A DNA stretch of 13,321 bases from JACPWY01 sp964603655 (lineage in GTDB: Bacteria > Bdellovibrionota > FAC87 > UBA2466): NCBI GenBank assembly GCA_964603655.1, contig CAZRVZ010000086.1:1-13321 (forward strand), given 5' to 3'. The notes under the pieces are model-generated. The model was not told the origin of the DNA and ran no database searches. It was given only the letters and a program-made list of their open reading frames with translations. The first letter of the stretch is position 1; every line of letters begins with the position of its first letter. Shown here piece by piece: positions 1 to 5,469 of the stretch. The translations under genes and the position numbers were made by a program.

Positions 1-333
1 TCCTCGATAACAGTGTACCAAGACCGGTGAGTTGGCATTATTCACGATAATATCCAGCGCACTGTCTATCTGCCTCACCGTGGGACAGCTGAACCCACCG
101 ATGGGAATGTGAAAATAATTCAAGTCATAGGTCTGCGACCAAAGGAATTCCTCACCGCCCGACTCCTCCAAATTGATCACCGTTCTAATCCCTTTTTCCG
201 CAATCTCGCGAAAATCCCTGCGCTCCGGCCTTCCGCTTCGATACAGGAAATCGGGCGCCACCTCGTGAAAATTGGGTGGAAGGGCAATGAGTGTGCTCGC
301 CAGGAACAGTGACAGAATGGTTAGCTGCTTCAT
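1..333 (-). CDS. Exported tyrosine-phosphatase-like protein, partial (C-terminus outside window)
   Basis: This minus-strand frame is open from an ATG at 333 to the window edge, giving the first 111 residues. A clear ribosome-binding site (AAGAGGAG, 339-346) precedes the ATG. Residues 1-17 form a hydrophobic signal peptide. The rest resembles the Siw14/dual-specificity tyrosine phosphatase fold: a 'YRSGRP' segment at about 31-36, a 'GIRTVINLE' strand at about 52-60, and at the very edge 'VLVHCYRG' (about 104-111). The last segment is the start of the HC-x5-R phosphate-binding loop, with the catalytic cysteine at about residue 108. Family knowledge predicts that the arginine completing the loop lies just outside the window. 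It probably acts in the periplasm on phosphotyrosine, inositol phosphate or another phosphoester; the substrate cannot be read from sequence. The family assignment is fairly secure although the protein is cut. Confidence 0.77.
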   Translation of the reverse strand, partial: MKQLTILSLFLASTLIALPPNFHEVAPDFLYRSGRPERRDFREIAEKGIRTVINLEESGGEEFLWSQTYDLNYFHIPIGGFSCPTVRQIDSALDIIVNNANSPVLVHCYRG

Positions 334-422
334 GGGTTCTCCTCTTGATCGCTATGACGGCCTTTTTAACTCAAGTTCACCCAATCGAGAACCGCGCCGC
401 ATTGAGATCCTTCGGCTCCGCC

Positions 423-801
423 TTAGGATAGTTTTCCCATCGCTCCCAATCGCATCAGAGCCTCACGCCAAGGAATAAAATCGATGCCATCCCTCTGGTA
501 GCCACGAACCGCGCTGCAGACACACCAGAGCGGTATTTTGGGGTAATCCTCAGCCAGGTACCGCATTGACTTGACGTCATTCAGATCCGGAGATGTGTGC
601 GACTTAATTTCTATCGCTAACAGGGGCCGAGCGCTGGATCGGGAGAGAACAATGTCGACCTCGTGCCCCCGGGAATCTCGCCAATAATGTCACCTGCCTG
701 ATAAGAGCCTCGGCCTGAATCTCCTCCTTGAGAATGGACAACATGGAACCGTAGAATCGCGGGCCTTGGAAACTGCCAGGTTTCACCCTCAATTCTGTCA
801 T
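423..801 (-). pseudogene. Broken 3' remnant of a DUF4143 (ATPase-associated) gene
   Basis: The frame ending at a TAA at 423-425 encodes 88 residues beginning 'HYWRDSRGHEVDIVLS' and containing 'LLAIEIKSH'. This is the typical C-terminal DUF4143 module of bacterial AAA ATPases, with a restriction-nuclease-like E-V-D...E-x-K pattern. The frame is closed immediately upstream by TGA at 690-692, with no start codon. The preceding stretch (about 690-801, one frame over, from an ATG at 801) reads like the helix that normally precedes the W-R-D segment. A one-base frameshift near 685-695 therefore probably separates the halves. The N-terminal P-loop ATPase domain is absent, and upstream sequence runs into ilvA. 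I infer a truncated, frameshifted relic. The family call for the 423-689 part is good; the join to 690-801 is less certain. Confidence 0.62.
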
Positions 802-829
802 GGTATTAATAGGTAAGAGACACCACGCA

Positions 830-2035
830 ATGAACTTCGATGATATCTTATCGGCCCGCGCGCGCATCCAGCCTTATATTCGCCCTACCCCTTACATACC
901 ATTTGAATACCTCTCCAAACGCACCGGGAAGGAGATCTGGCTCAAGTGTGAAACGCTCCAGCGCACGGGATCGTTTAAAATTCGCGGGGCGGCCAATTGC
1001 CTGTTGCAACATTTGGCGCAAGCCAAAAAAAGCGGTGTCGTCGCCGCATCGGCCGGCAATCACGCTCAGGGAGTCGCCGCGGTCAGCCAGCTCTTGGGAG
1101 TTCGCTCGACGATTGTGATGCCGGAGGAGACTCCGACGATTAAGGTTCACAATACGGCTGCCTGGGGCGCAGAGATTGAGCTTTATGGCCAGCATTTTAA
1201 CGAGTCGTTCCAGCGGGCAAAGGAAATCGCGGACCAGAAGCGCTCGCTCTTCATCCATCCCTACAACGATCCCTTCATTATGGCGGGGCAAGGTACACTC
1301 GCGCTCGAGATGATCGAGGATCCTGCATTTCAGGGCGTCCAAGCCGTCGTCATCGCCGTGGGCGGCGGTGGGCTGATAAGCGGATGCGCCACGGCGATTC
1401 GTGCCAAGTTTCCGCAAACAAAAATTTACGGTGTGTCGGCCCAGAATGCGCCGGCATGCTGGAAGTCGTTTCACAGCAACCAGGTGGTCGAACACCCCGT
1501 AAAACACACCATCGCCGAGGGGGTGGCCACCAAGAAAACCGAGCCCGAAATGCTCGCTCTTCTCAAGAAACATATCGATGACTTTTTCTCGGTTGGAGAG
1601 GACACGATCGCCTTTGCCATTTCGGTCCTGGCCGAACACGCCAAGCTGCTCGTCGAAGGGGCGGGCGCACTGCCGATTGCGGCAGTTTTAGATGGCCTCA
1701 TTCCCGAAAAAAAAATCGCAGTTGTCTTGTCGGGTGGCAACATCGACCTTCCGATTCTTTCAAACGCCCTACAGCGCGGGATGGTCGAGCAGGGACGGCT
1801 AGTACGCCTGCTCATCTGGGTACCCGATCGCCCCGGCGGTCTGAACTCGGTCACCGAAATACTGGCTCAAACGAGAGCCAATATTCTTCAGGTGTTGCAC
1901 CAACGCATGACCCTCCACACCCCGTTCGGTGACACCGAAATCGAGATCGATTTGGAAACCCGCGGCAAGGACCACACGGAGGAGATTCTAAAAGCGCTCC
2001 ACGCGGCGGGGCTAAAAGTGCAGCGGTTGAAGTAA
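830..2035 (+). CDS. ilvA: Threonine ammonia-lyase (threonine dehydratase), PLP-dependent, with one ACT domain
   Basis: The enzyme deaminates threonine to 2-oxobutanoate and ammonia, the first step towards isoleucine or a threonine catabolic step, in the cytoplasm. The 401-residue protein has the fold-type II PLP layout: 'GSFKIRGA' with the Schiff-base lysine at residue 50, the asparagine loop 'SAGNHAQG' at 73-80, and the phosphate-binding 'VGGGGLISG' at about 177-185. A single C-terminal ACT domain starts at about residue 324 ('VRLLIWVPDRPG') and probably carries allosteric control. Length and one-ACT architecture match the roughly 400-residue ilvA/tdcB-like class rather than the two-ACT 500-residue E. 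coli IlvA. I chose ATG 830 (MNFDDIL) over ATG 800, because AGGTAAGAG at 811-819 can serve as its binding site and family members begin near this point. The stop overlaps the next start (TAATG). No other branched-chain genes are nearby. Confidence 0.93.
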   Translation: MNFDDILSARARIQPYIRPTPYIPFEYLSKRTGKEIWLKCETLQRTGSFKIRGAANCLLQHLAQAKKSGVVAASAGNHAQGVAAVSQLLGVRSTIVMPEETPTIKVHNTAAWGAEIELYGQHFNESFQRAKEIADQKRSLFIHPYNDPFIMAGQGTLALEMIEDPAFQGVQAVVIAVGGGGLISGCATAIRAKFPQTKIYGVSAQNAPACWKSFHSNQVVEHPVKHTIAEGVATKKTEPEMLALLKKHIDDFFSVGEDTIAFAISVLAEHAKLLVEGAGALPIAAVLDGLIPEKKIAVVLSGGNIDLPILSNALQRGMVEQGRLVRLLIWVPDRPGGLNSVTEILAQTRANILQVLHQRMTLHTPFGDTEIEIDLETRGKDHTEEILKALHAAGLKVQRLK

Positions 2036-2739
2036 TGCGTGTTGCGATACCACTCTTTTTTGCAATCTCGCTAGCCCGCGGTGCCGATTTTCAATTTGAA
2101 GGCCGCTTCCATTTCTCTCCCATCGAATCCAATGCGATCTCGCAGGGTGTGAAATATCAAAACCGCATTTACCGAAATCTCGGCTACTCGGCCGCCGCCC
2201 GGGCCGCAATGGTCACCTGGGAAATCGATCGTCTGGAGTATTCAGGCGACGTGCATTTTAATCTAGTAGCCTGGGCTCGCCTTAACTTGAGAATGAACCA
2301 ACAGACTCTGCTATCCATCGGAAGCGGTTCGACCGACCTCATGACGTCGATCAGACTCGAGGGGTTTCCGTTCCCCTTTTTCGGACTCTTCGTAGAAACC
2401 GGCTGGTTTGAACGCTGGATCGCACTGAACAGTTCCACGTTTGTTCCAGCATTTGACCAAGCCTCCATTCGAGATAGGGACTTCGCCGCCCGTTTTGGCG
2501 TACACCTGCGCCCCATCCAAACGCTGCTCCTTACATTTACAGCCGGAACCATCGAGGAAATCCTGGTCTTTAATTTCAACAATCCCTTCGTCGAGATTCG
2601 CACCACCTATAGCTCCCGGATTGGCGATCTCTTCGCATTTGGGCGCTACAAACTTCTGTTGGGATTCGGCAGACTCGATGAGTTCGCGGCGGGAATTGGT
2701 ATCAGGCTGAATTCTCCCGCTAACAGCTGGCAGCTTTGA
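2035..2739 (+). CDS. Exported protein of unknown function, probable outer-membrane beta-barrel
   Basis: The 234-residue product starts with a short hydrophobic signal peptide (about residues 1-16, cleavage near 'ARG-ADF'). It is then rich in alternating aromatic/hydrophobic strands without long hydrophobic helices, for example 'FHFNLVAWARLNLRM'-type segments and repeated F/Y/W residues. This suggests a small beta-barrel or other outer-membrane protein. I do not recognise a named family. Its ATG shares one base with the stop of ilvA (TAATG at 2033-2037), so it is probably translated by coupling from the same message. A biochemical link to threonine deamination is not evident and the arrangement may be only a shared transcript. 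It converges with the anti-sigma gene; the 36-bp gap shows no clear terminator. Confidence 0.72.
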   Translation: MRVAIPLFFAISLARGADFQFEGRFHFSPIESNAISQGVKYQNRIYRNLGYSAAARAAMVTWEIDRLEYSGDVHFNLVAWARLNLRMNQQTLLSIGSGSTDLMTSIRLEGFPFPFFGLFVETGWFERWIALNSSTFVPAFDQASIRDRDFAARFGVHLRPIQTLLLTFTAGTIEEILVFNFNNPFVEIRTTYSSRIGDLFAFGRYKLLLGFGRLDEFAAGIGIRLNSPANSWQL

Positions 2740-2775
2740 AGGAATTGTTCGCCGCCCAGAGCTTCCAGTAGCGCG

Positions 2776-3336
2776 CTAGACCGCCCGGGCCGCCTTGCAG
2801 CGCAATTCCAGTCCCAATTTCAACGCACACCACCCCGCGAGAATCGCGCCGATCCCCCACGACGTCACGATCTCGATCGCGTGGGTATTGGCACCAAGCG
2901 CGAGAAACGACGCGTATGAAAGCGCGGCCAGCAAAGGAAAATAGGCATACCCGACCCTCGTCGCCAGTCGCAGCTCCTCGCGCTTCAGAAAAGCCGCCGT
3001 AAGAAAGGCACTCAGTCCCAAGAAAAAGGCCCCGCACAAAAAGAAACACCAGTTCGGCCCGAAGGCCATGAAGTATCGCATCAACCCGTCCCCGCCGCCC
3101 ATCGGACCGATACCGAATTGAGGGCAGAGAGTTAACGAAATCAGCGATGAAACCACATGCAACACCAGCCCCTTGACCGCGATCGTCGACAGCGGCGGAC
3201 TCAGTTCCGCCCGAACGTGGGCGAGCACCGATCTCGAGAGGGATTCCGGCACCGATTCGGTAGGGCTTTTCGAGGCTTCTATAAACTTATGGAAATCATT
3301 TAGCCACAGGTGATTGTCGTCATGCCCCCTCATCAC
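2776..3336 (-). CDS. Small integral membrane protein, probable anti-sigma factor for the adjacent ECF sigma factor
   Basis: The product is 186 residues. The first 50 or so are soluble and charged and could hold the sigma factor. About four hydrophobic helices follow, at roughly 53-72, 90-115, 127-148 and 155-175. Conserved-looking cysteines are scattered in the membrane part, notably 'LTLCPQFGIG' and 'NWCFFLCGAFF'. The gene starts inside the sigma gene (17-bp overlap), with the purine-rich AAAGGGGG of the sigma gene as ribosome-binding site just before two ATGs (3336 and 3333). A small membrane protein overlapping an ECF sigma gene is the usual arrangement of a cognate anti-sigma factor. It lacks an obvious HxxxCxxC zinc anti-sigma signature and broadly resembles the multi-helix NrsF/DUF1109 style instead. 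The role is inferred from context; the membrane nature is seen. Confidence 0.66.
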   Translation of the reverse strand: MMRGHDDNHLWLNDFHKFIEASKSPTESVPESLSRSVLAHVRAELSPPLSTIAVKGLVLHVVSSLISLTLCPQFGIGPMGGGDGLMRYFMAFGPNWCFFLCGAFFLGLSAFLTAAFLKREELRLATRVGYAYFPLLAALSYASFLALGANTHAIEIVTSWGIGAILAGWCALKLGLELRCKAARAV

Positions 3337-3925
3337 CGCCCCCTTTCTCGTCCCTGCTCCCCGGGCCCACGCCCATCAAGCCGCGTAACTTAACGACCAT
3401 CCGACTCACTCTTTTTCGAAGTGTTAGGGCAGAGGCCCCGGTACGACGGGAAATCTCGTCAAATGATAACCCCTCTTGAAATCGCAGGGTGATTAACTCC
3501 CGCTCGGCAGTCCCGAGCCCTTTCAAAGATTGCTCAAGCCAGTCGGCGTCTGATCTTATCGGACTCGCACCATCAGCCTCGCTGGCCAGCGAGAGACTAT
3601 CAATATCGACCGAGACCATTTTTCGCTGGCGCATAAAGTCGATTCGAAGATTCCTCGCAATCGCGAATAGCCAAGGCAAGAATGGAAACCTGGGATCGTA
3701 GCGGTAACGAGAGTTGTGTAATTTCAAAAATACCTGCTGCAACAAATCGTCCACCTCTGCGGCTTGAAACACGTTTTTTTTCAGATACCCGTAAACCCGG
3801 CCCGAGTGACGCCCGTAAAGTTCTTCGAAGGCCAGATAATTTCCATTTTGATACCGCACCATGAGCTCCTCGTCGGTGACGTTAACCCCATCGTTAGACA
3901 CACGCCCTCGTTTGATACCGCCCAT
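3320..3925 (-). CDS. ECF-family RNA polymerase sigma factor
   Basis: The 201-residue protein redirects RNA polymerase to a limited set of promoters. Sigma region 2 runs from about residue 25 to 100: 'AFEELYGRHSGRVYGYL', then the acidic 'EVDDLLQQVFLKLH', and 'PWLFAIARNLRIDFMRQRK' for -10 recognition. Region 4 runs from about 130 to 180: 'LGTAERELITLRFQEGLSFDEIS' split by the helix-turn-helix 'RRTGASALTLRKRVSR', which recognises the -35. There are no regions 1 or 3, so it is ECF type. ATG 3925 is the first start, but its nearest purine run (GGGGGA) lies about 14 bases away. GTG 3901, preceded by GAGGGC, is an alternative that leaves region 2 intact. A sigma70-type promoter precedes the gene (3990-4018) and the overlapping downstream gene is its probable anti-sigma factor. 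Confidence 0.9.
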   Translation of the reverse strand: MGGIKRGRVSNDGVNVTDEELMVRYQNGNYLAFEELYGRHSGRVYGYLKKNVFQAAEVDDLLQQVFLKLHNSRYRYDPRFPFLPWLFAIARNLRIDFMRQRKMVSVDIDSLSLASEADGASPIRSDADWLEQSLKGLGTAERELITLRFQEGLSFDEISRRTGASALTLRKRVSRMVVKLRGLMGVGPGSRDEKGGGDEGA

Positions 3926-3989
3926 AATGATTACGTTCGTCCCCCAAAAAGGTGACTCGCCGCTTTAGTAGCCTGGTAGCCCGTTTTTA

Positions 3990-4018
3990 AGTATATGACT
4001 TTATTGAGAGACTTTCAA
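3990..4018 (-). promoter_or_regulatory. Sigma70-type promoter of the ECF sigma gene
   Basis: On the minus strand TTGAAA (complement of 4013-4018) and TATACT (complement of 3990-3995) are separated by exactly 17 bp, close to the TTGACA/TATAAT consensus. Transcription would start near 3982 and give a leader of about 57 nt before the ATG at 3925. One arm of the long inverted repeat (3946-3956) would lie in that leader. The match is visible in the sequence; activity is inferred. Confidence 0.6.
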
Positions 4019-4021
4019 AAG

Positions 4022-4040
4022 GTGGTTTGTACCGTGGTTT
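4022..4040 (+). repeat. Direct repeat GTGGTTT, 12-bp period, in the divergent intergenic region
   Basis: GTGGTTT occurs at 4022-4028 and again at 4034-4040, just before TATAAC (4040-4045), which could serve as a -10 element for the plus-strand gene at 4139. No good -35 box lies 16-18 bp upstream of TATAAC, so an activator or alternative sigma factor bound at these repeats would fit. The 12-bp period is slightly over one helical turn. The remainder of 3926-4138 shows no small gene. Confidence 0.4.
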
Positions 4041-4138
4041 ATAACGGATCGTTCACCGGTCACCTTTTTACTGGATCTCCGTAATCCTTTCCGAGAGACA
4101 ACGTGGTTGCACTTGTGACTTGAAGACAGGGTTGTTTT

Positions 4139-4777
4139 ATGAATCGATTTACAAAGTTTGCGTTTCTGACAATGGCCCAAGTCGCCCTGGCCGGACCCAT
4201 TGGATTTGAGGACTCGTGGGCGGTGATGGCCTACAGCACTCCCGACATGTTTGATTCCCAGGTGTCCTACTCATTCACCTATCGCCTCGGGTTGGGGATC
4301 GATTATTCCACCGACACCATGAACGGGCCCGAGCGGCAGTGGGCGATAGCCCGAATGAATTACCTCATTCATCGTTGGAACGGGACCGACTCTCAGGGCA
4401 ACCTGTACGTCTCCGCCGGAGGGGGCACTGTACTCACCGAGTCGATCAGCCGACCCGCGCTGATGGGAGCTATCGAATCTGATTTTGAAACGCGTTCCAT
4501 CTACTTTTCCGGCAAAGCTTCCACGGCTTTCGCGGTGATGACTGGCAACATTCAAAAACTGACCTACCTTCAACTGCGTGCGGGAGTCGCTCCGTATACC
4601 GCCGAGTTCGAGGAATTTCACAGCTGGATCATGCTCCAGACCCAAATATTTCCAAGTGCCGACGAAGGGCGCTACCGCATCGGACCGCTCCTGCGATTTT
4701 ATTACCGAAACGTGCTGTGGGAAATAGGCGTCACGACCCAGCGTGATTGGAATTTTAATTTTATGATTCATTTCTAA
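4139..4777 (+). CDS. Exported outer-membrane-like protein of unknown function, first gene of the MerP/MerT-like cluster
   Basis: The 212-residue product has a signal peptide (about residues 1-18, 'VALAG' cleavage area). A body of amphipathic beta-strands with many Y/W/F residues follows, and it ends 'NFNFMIHF'. A terminal aromatic residue with alternating hydrophobics is the usual beta-barrel assembly signal, so an outer-membrane barrel is likely. I do not recognise a family. A weak AGG (4128-4130) precedes the ATG by 8 bases. It lies 29 bp upstream of the MerP-like gene in the same direction, and 213 bp from the divergent ECF sigma gene. Context suggests a part in metal handling or envelope response, but no ligand can be read from the sequence. 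Confidence 0.75.
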   Translation: MNRFTKFAFLTMAQVALAGPIGFEDSWAVMAYSTPDMFDSQVSYSFTYRLGLGIDYSTDTMNGPERQWAIARMNYLIHRWNGTDSQGNLYVSAGGGTVLTESISRPALMGAIESDFETRSIYFSGKASTAFAVMTGNIQKLTYLQLRAGVAPYTAEFEEFHSWIMLQTQIFPSADEGRYRIGPLLRFYYRNVLWEIGVTTQRDWNFNFMIHF

Positions 4778-4806
4778 ATAGTTTCTTAAACTGAAGGAGA
4801 AAAAAA

Positions 4807-5100
4807 ATGACAACACATAAGCTGCTTATACTGGCGACCCTCATGGTGATTATCCCTGGCGCCGCAACGGGCGATATCATCACCATCGCGGTGAAAGGCG
4901 TCGTCTGTGCGTTCTGCGCGCAGGGGATCACCAAGACGTTCAAAAAGGAGCCAGCCGTGCGAGAGATCAAGGTTAGCCTGGAAAAGAAGCTCGTGACCCT
5001 CGTCACTCACGATGGCCAGGACATCTCGAACGAAAAGATTACCGATGACATCACACGCTCTGGCTTCAACGTGGTCTCCATTGAAAGGGGGAAAAAATGA
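4807..5100 (+). CDS. Periplasmic heavy-metal-associated (HMA) domain protein, MerP-like
   Basis: This 97-residue protein has a signal peptide (residues 1-22) followed by one HMA ferredoxin-like domain. The metal-binding loop is 'VKGVVCAFCAQGI', with the cysteine pair C34 and C37. The alternating charged strands 'REIKVSLEKKLVTLVTH' and the C-terminal 'GFNVVSIE' strand complete the fold. In MerP the loop is GMTCxxC; here VVCAFC replaces it, so ligand preference (Hg, Cu, Zn or other) is open. A strong ribosome-binding site (AAGGAG, 4794-4799) precedes the ATG, and the stop overlaps the next start as ATGA. Known MerP proteins pass metal to MerT in the inner membrane, which fits the neighbour. Domain assignment is firm; the exact metal is not known. 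Confidence 0.85.
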   Translation: MTTHKLLILATLMVIIPGAATGDIITIAVKGVVCAFCAQGITKTFKKEPAVREIKVSLEKKLVTLVTHDGQDISNEKITDDITRSGFNVVSIERGKK

Positions 5101-5468
5101 GACGGACGTCGTCGTTTTTTGCCCTGGCCGGGTCACTCGGAACTTTAGTCTGCTGCTTTTTGCCAGCCGTATTCGTTACGCTGGGCCTCGGGGCCACATT
5201 TGCCGGTCTGGTGAGCACATTCCCGCAATTGATCTGGATCTCCGAACATAAGCCTGCGGTTTTTTCGATCGCGGGTGCTCTCATTCTCATCGCCTTTTGG
5301 TTGCAATGGCGATCCAGAAACTCCGCGTGTCCGATTGATCCCGAACTCGCCCGGTCCTGCAAGGGAGGGAAGGCGTGGTCCCAGCGCGCTCTGATCATCG
5401 CAGCCCTGGTTTTTGTTTGCGGCGCTACGTTCGCCTTTGTATTACCGTGGCTGGCCGTGGGAGCCTGA
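5097..5468 (+). CDS. MerT-like inner-membrane metal transporter
   Basis: The 123-residue protein has three hydrophobic helices (about 8-38, 54-71 and 95-119). Helix 1 contains the vicinal cysteine pair C19-C20 followed by proline ('LVCCFLPAVFVTLGLG'). A second pair, C78 and C88, sits in the loop between helices 2 and 3. This reproduces the MerT plan: a cysteine pair in helix 1 that takes metal from MerP and a cytoplasmic-loop pair that releases it. Its length also agrees with MerT, at about 116 residues. The start overlaps the MerP-like stop (ATGA), indicating coupled translation. No merA reductase or merR regulator occurs in the window, so mercury as substrate is not proven; uptake of another soft metal is possible. 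Sequence similarity beyond the motifs is modest by eye. Confidence 0.76.
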   Translation: MRRTSSFFALAGSLGTLVCCFLPAVFVTLGLGATFAGLVSTFPQLIWISEHKPAVFSIAGALILIAFWLQWRSRNSACPIDPELARSCKGGKAWSQRALIIAALVFVCGATFAFVLPWLAVGA

Positions 5469-5469
5469 A

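Larger units (their letters stand above)
3946..4069. repeat. 11-bp perfect inverted repeat bracketing the divergent promoter region
   Basis: AAAAAGGTGAC at 3946-3956 is repeated in inverse as GTCACCTTTTT at 4059-4069, with 102 bp between. The right arm is adjacent to a second GGTGA copy on the minus strand (GGTGACCGGTGAAC, complement of 4051-4064). The arms flank the sigma promoter and most of the region between the two divergent transcription units. They could be paired binding sites for one regulator acting on both sides, or recognition elements of the sigma factor. Their function is not known. Confidence 0.6.

Noticed and set aside
848..1639. 263-residue open frame on the minus strand opposite ilvA
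   Set aside because: It is antisense to a clearly recognisable enzyme, resembles no known family and follows from codon bias of the real gene.
2740..2775. Possible bidirectional terminator between the two convergent genes
   Set aside because: GC-rich with short GCGCGC and CCCGGG palindromes, but no stem followed by a T-run on either strand.
4271..4816. 181-residue minus-strand frame opposite the outer-membrane-like gene
   Set aside because: The opposite strand has a signal peptide and a barrel-type C-terminus; this frame has no domain features and would collide with the MerP-like gene's binding site.
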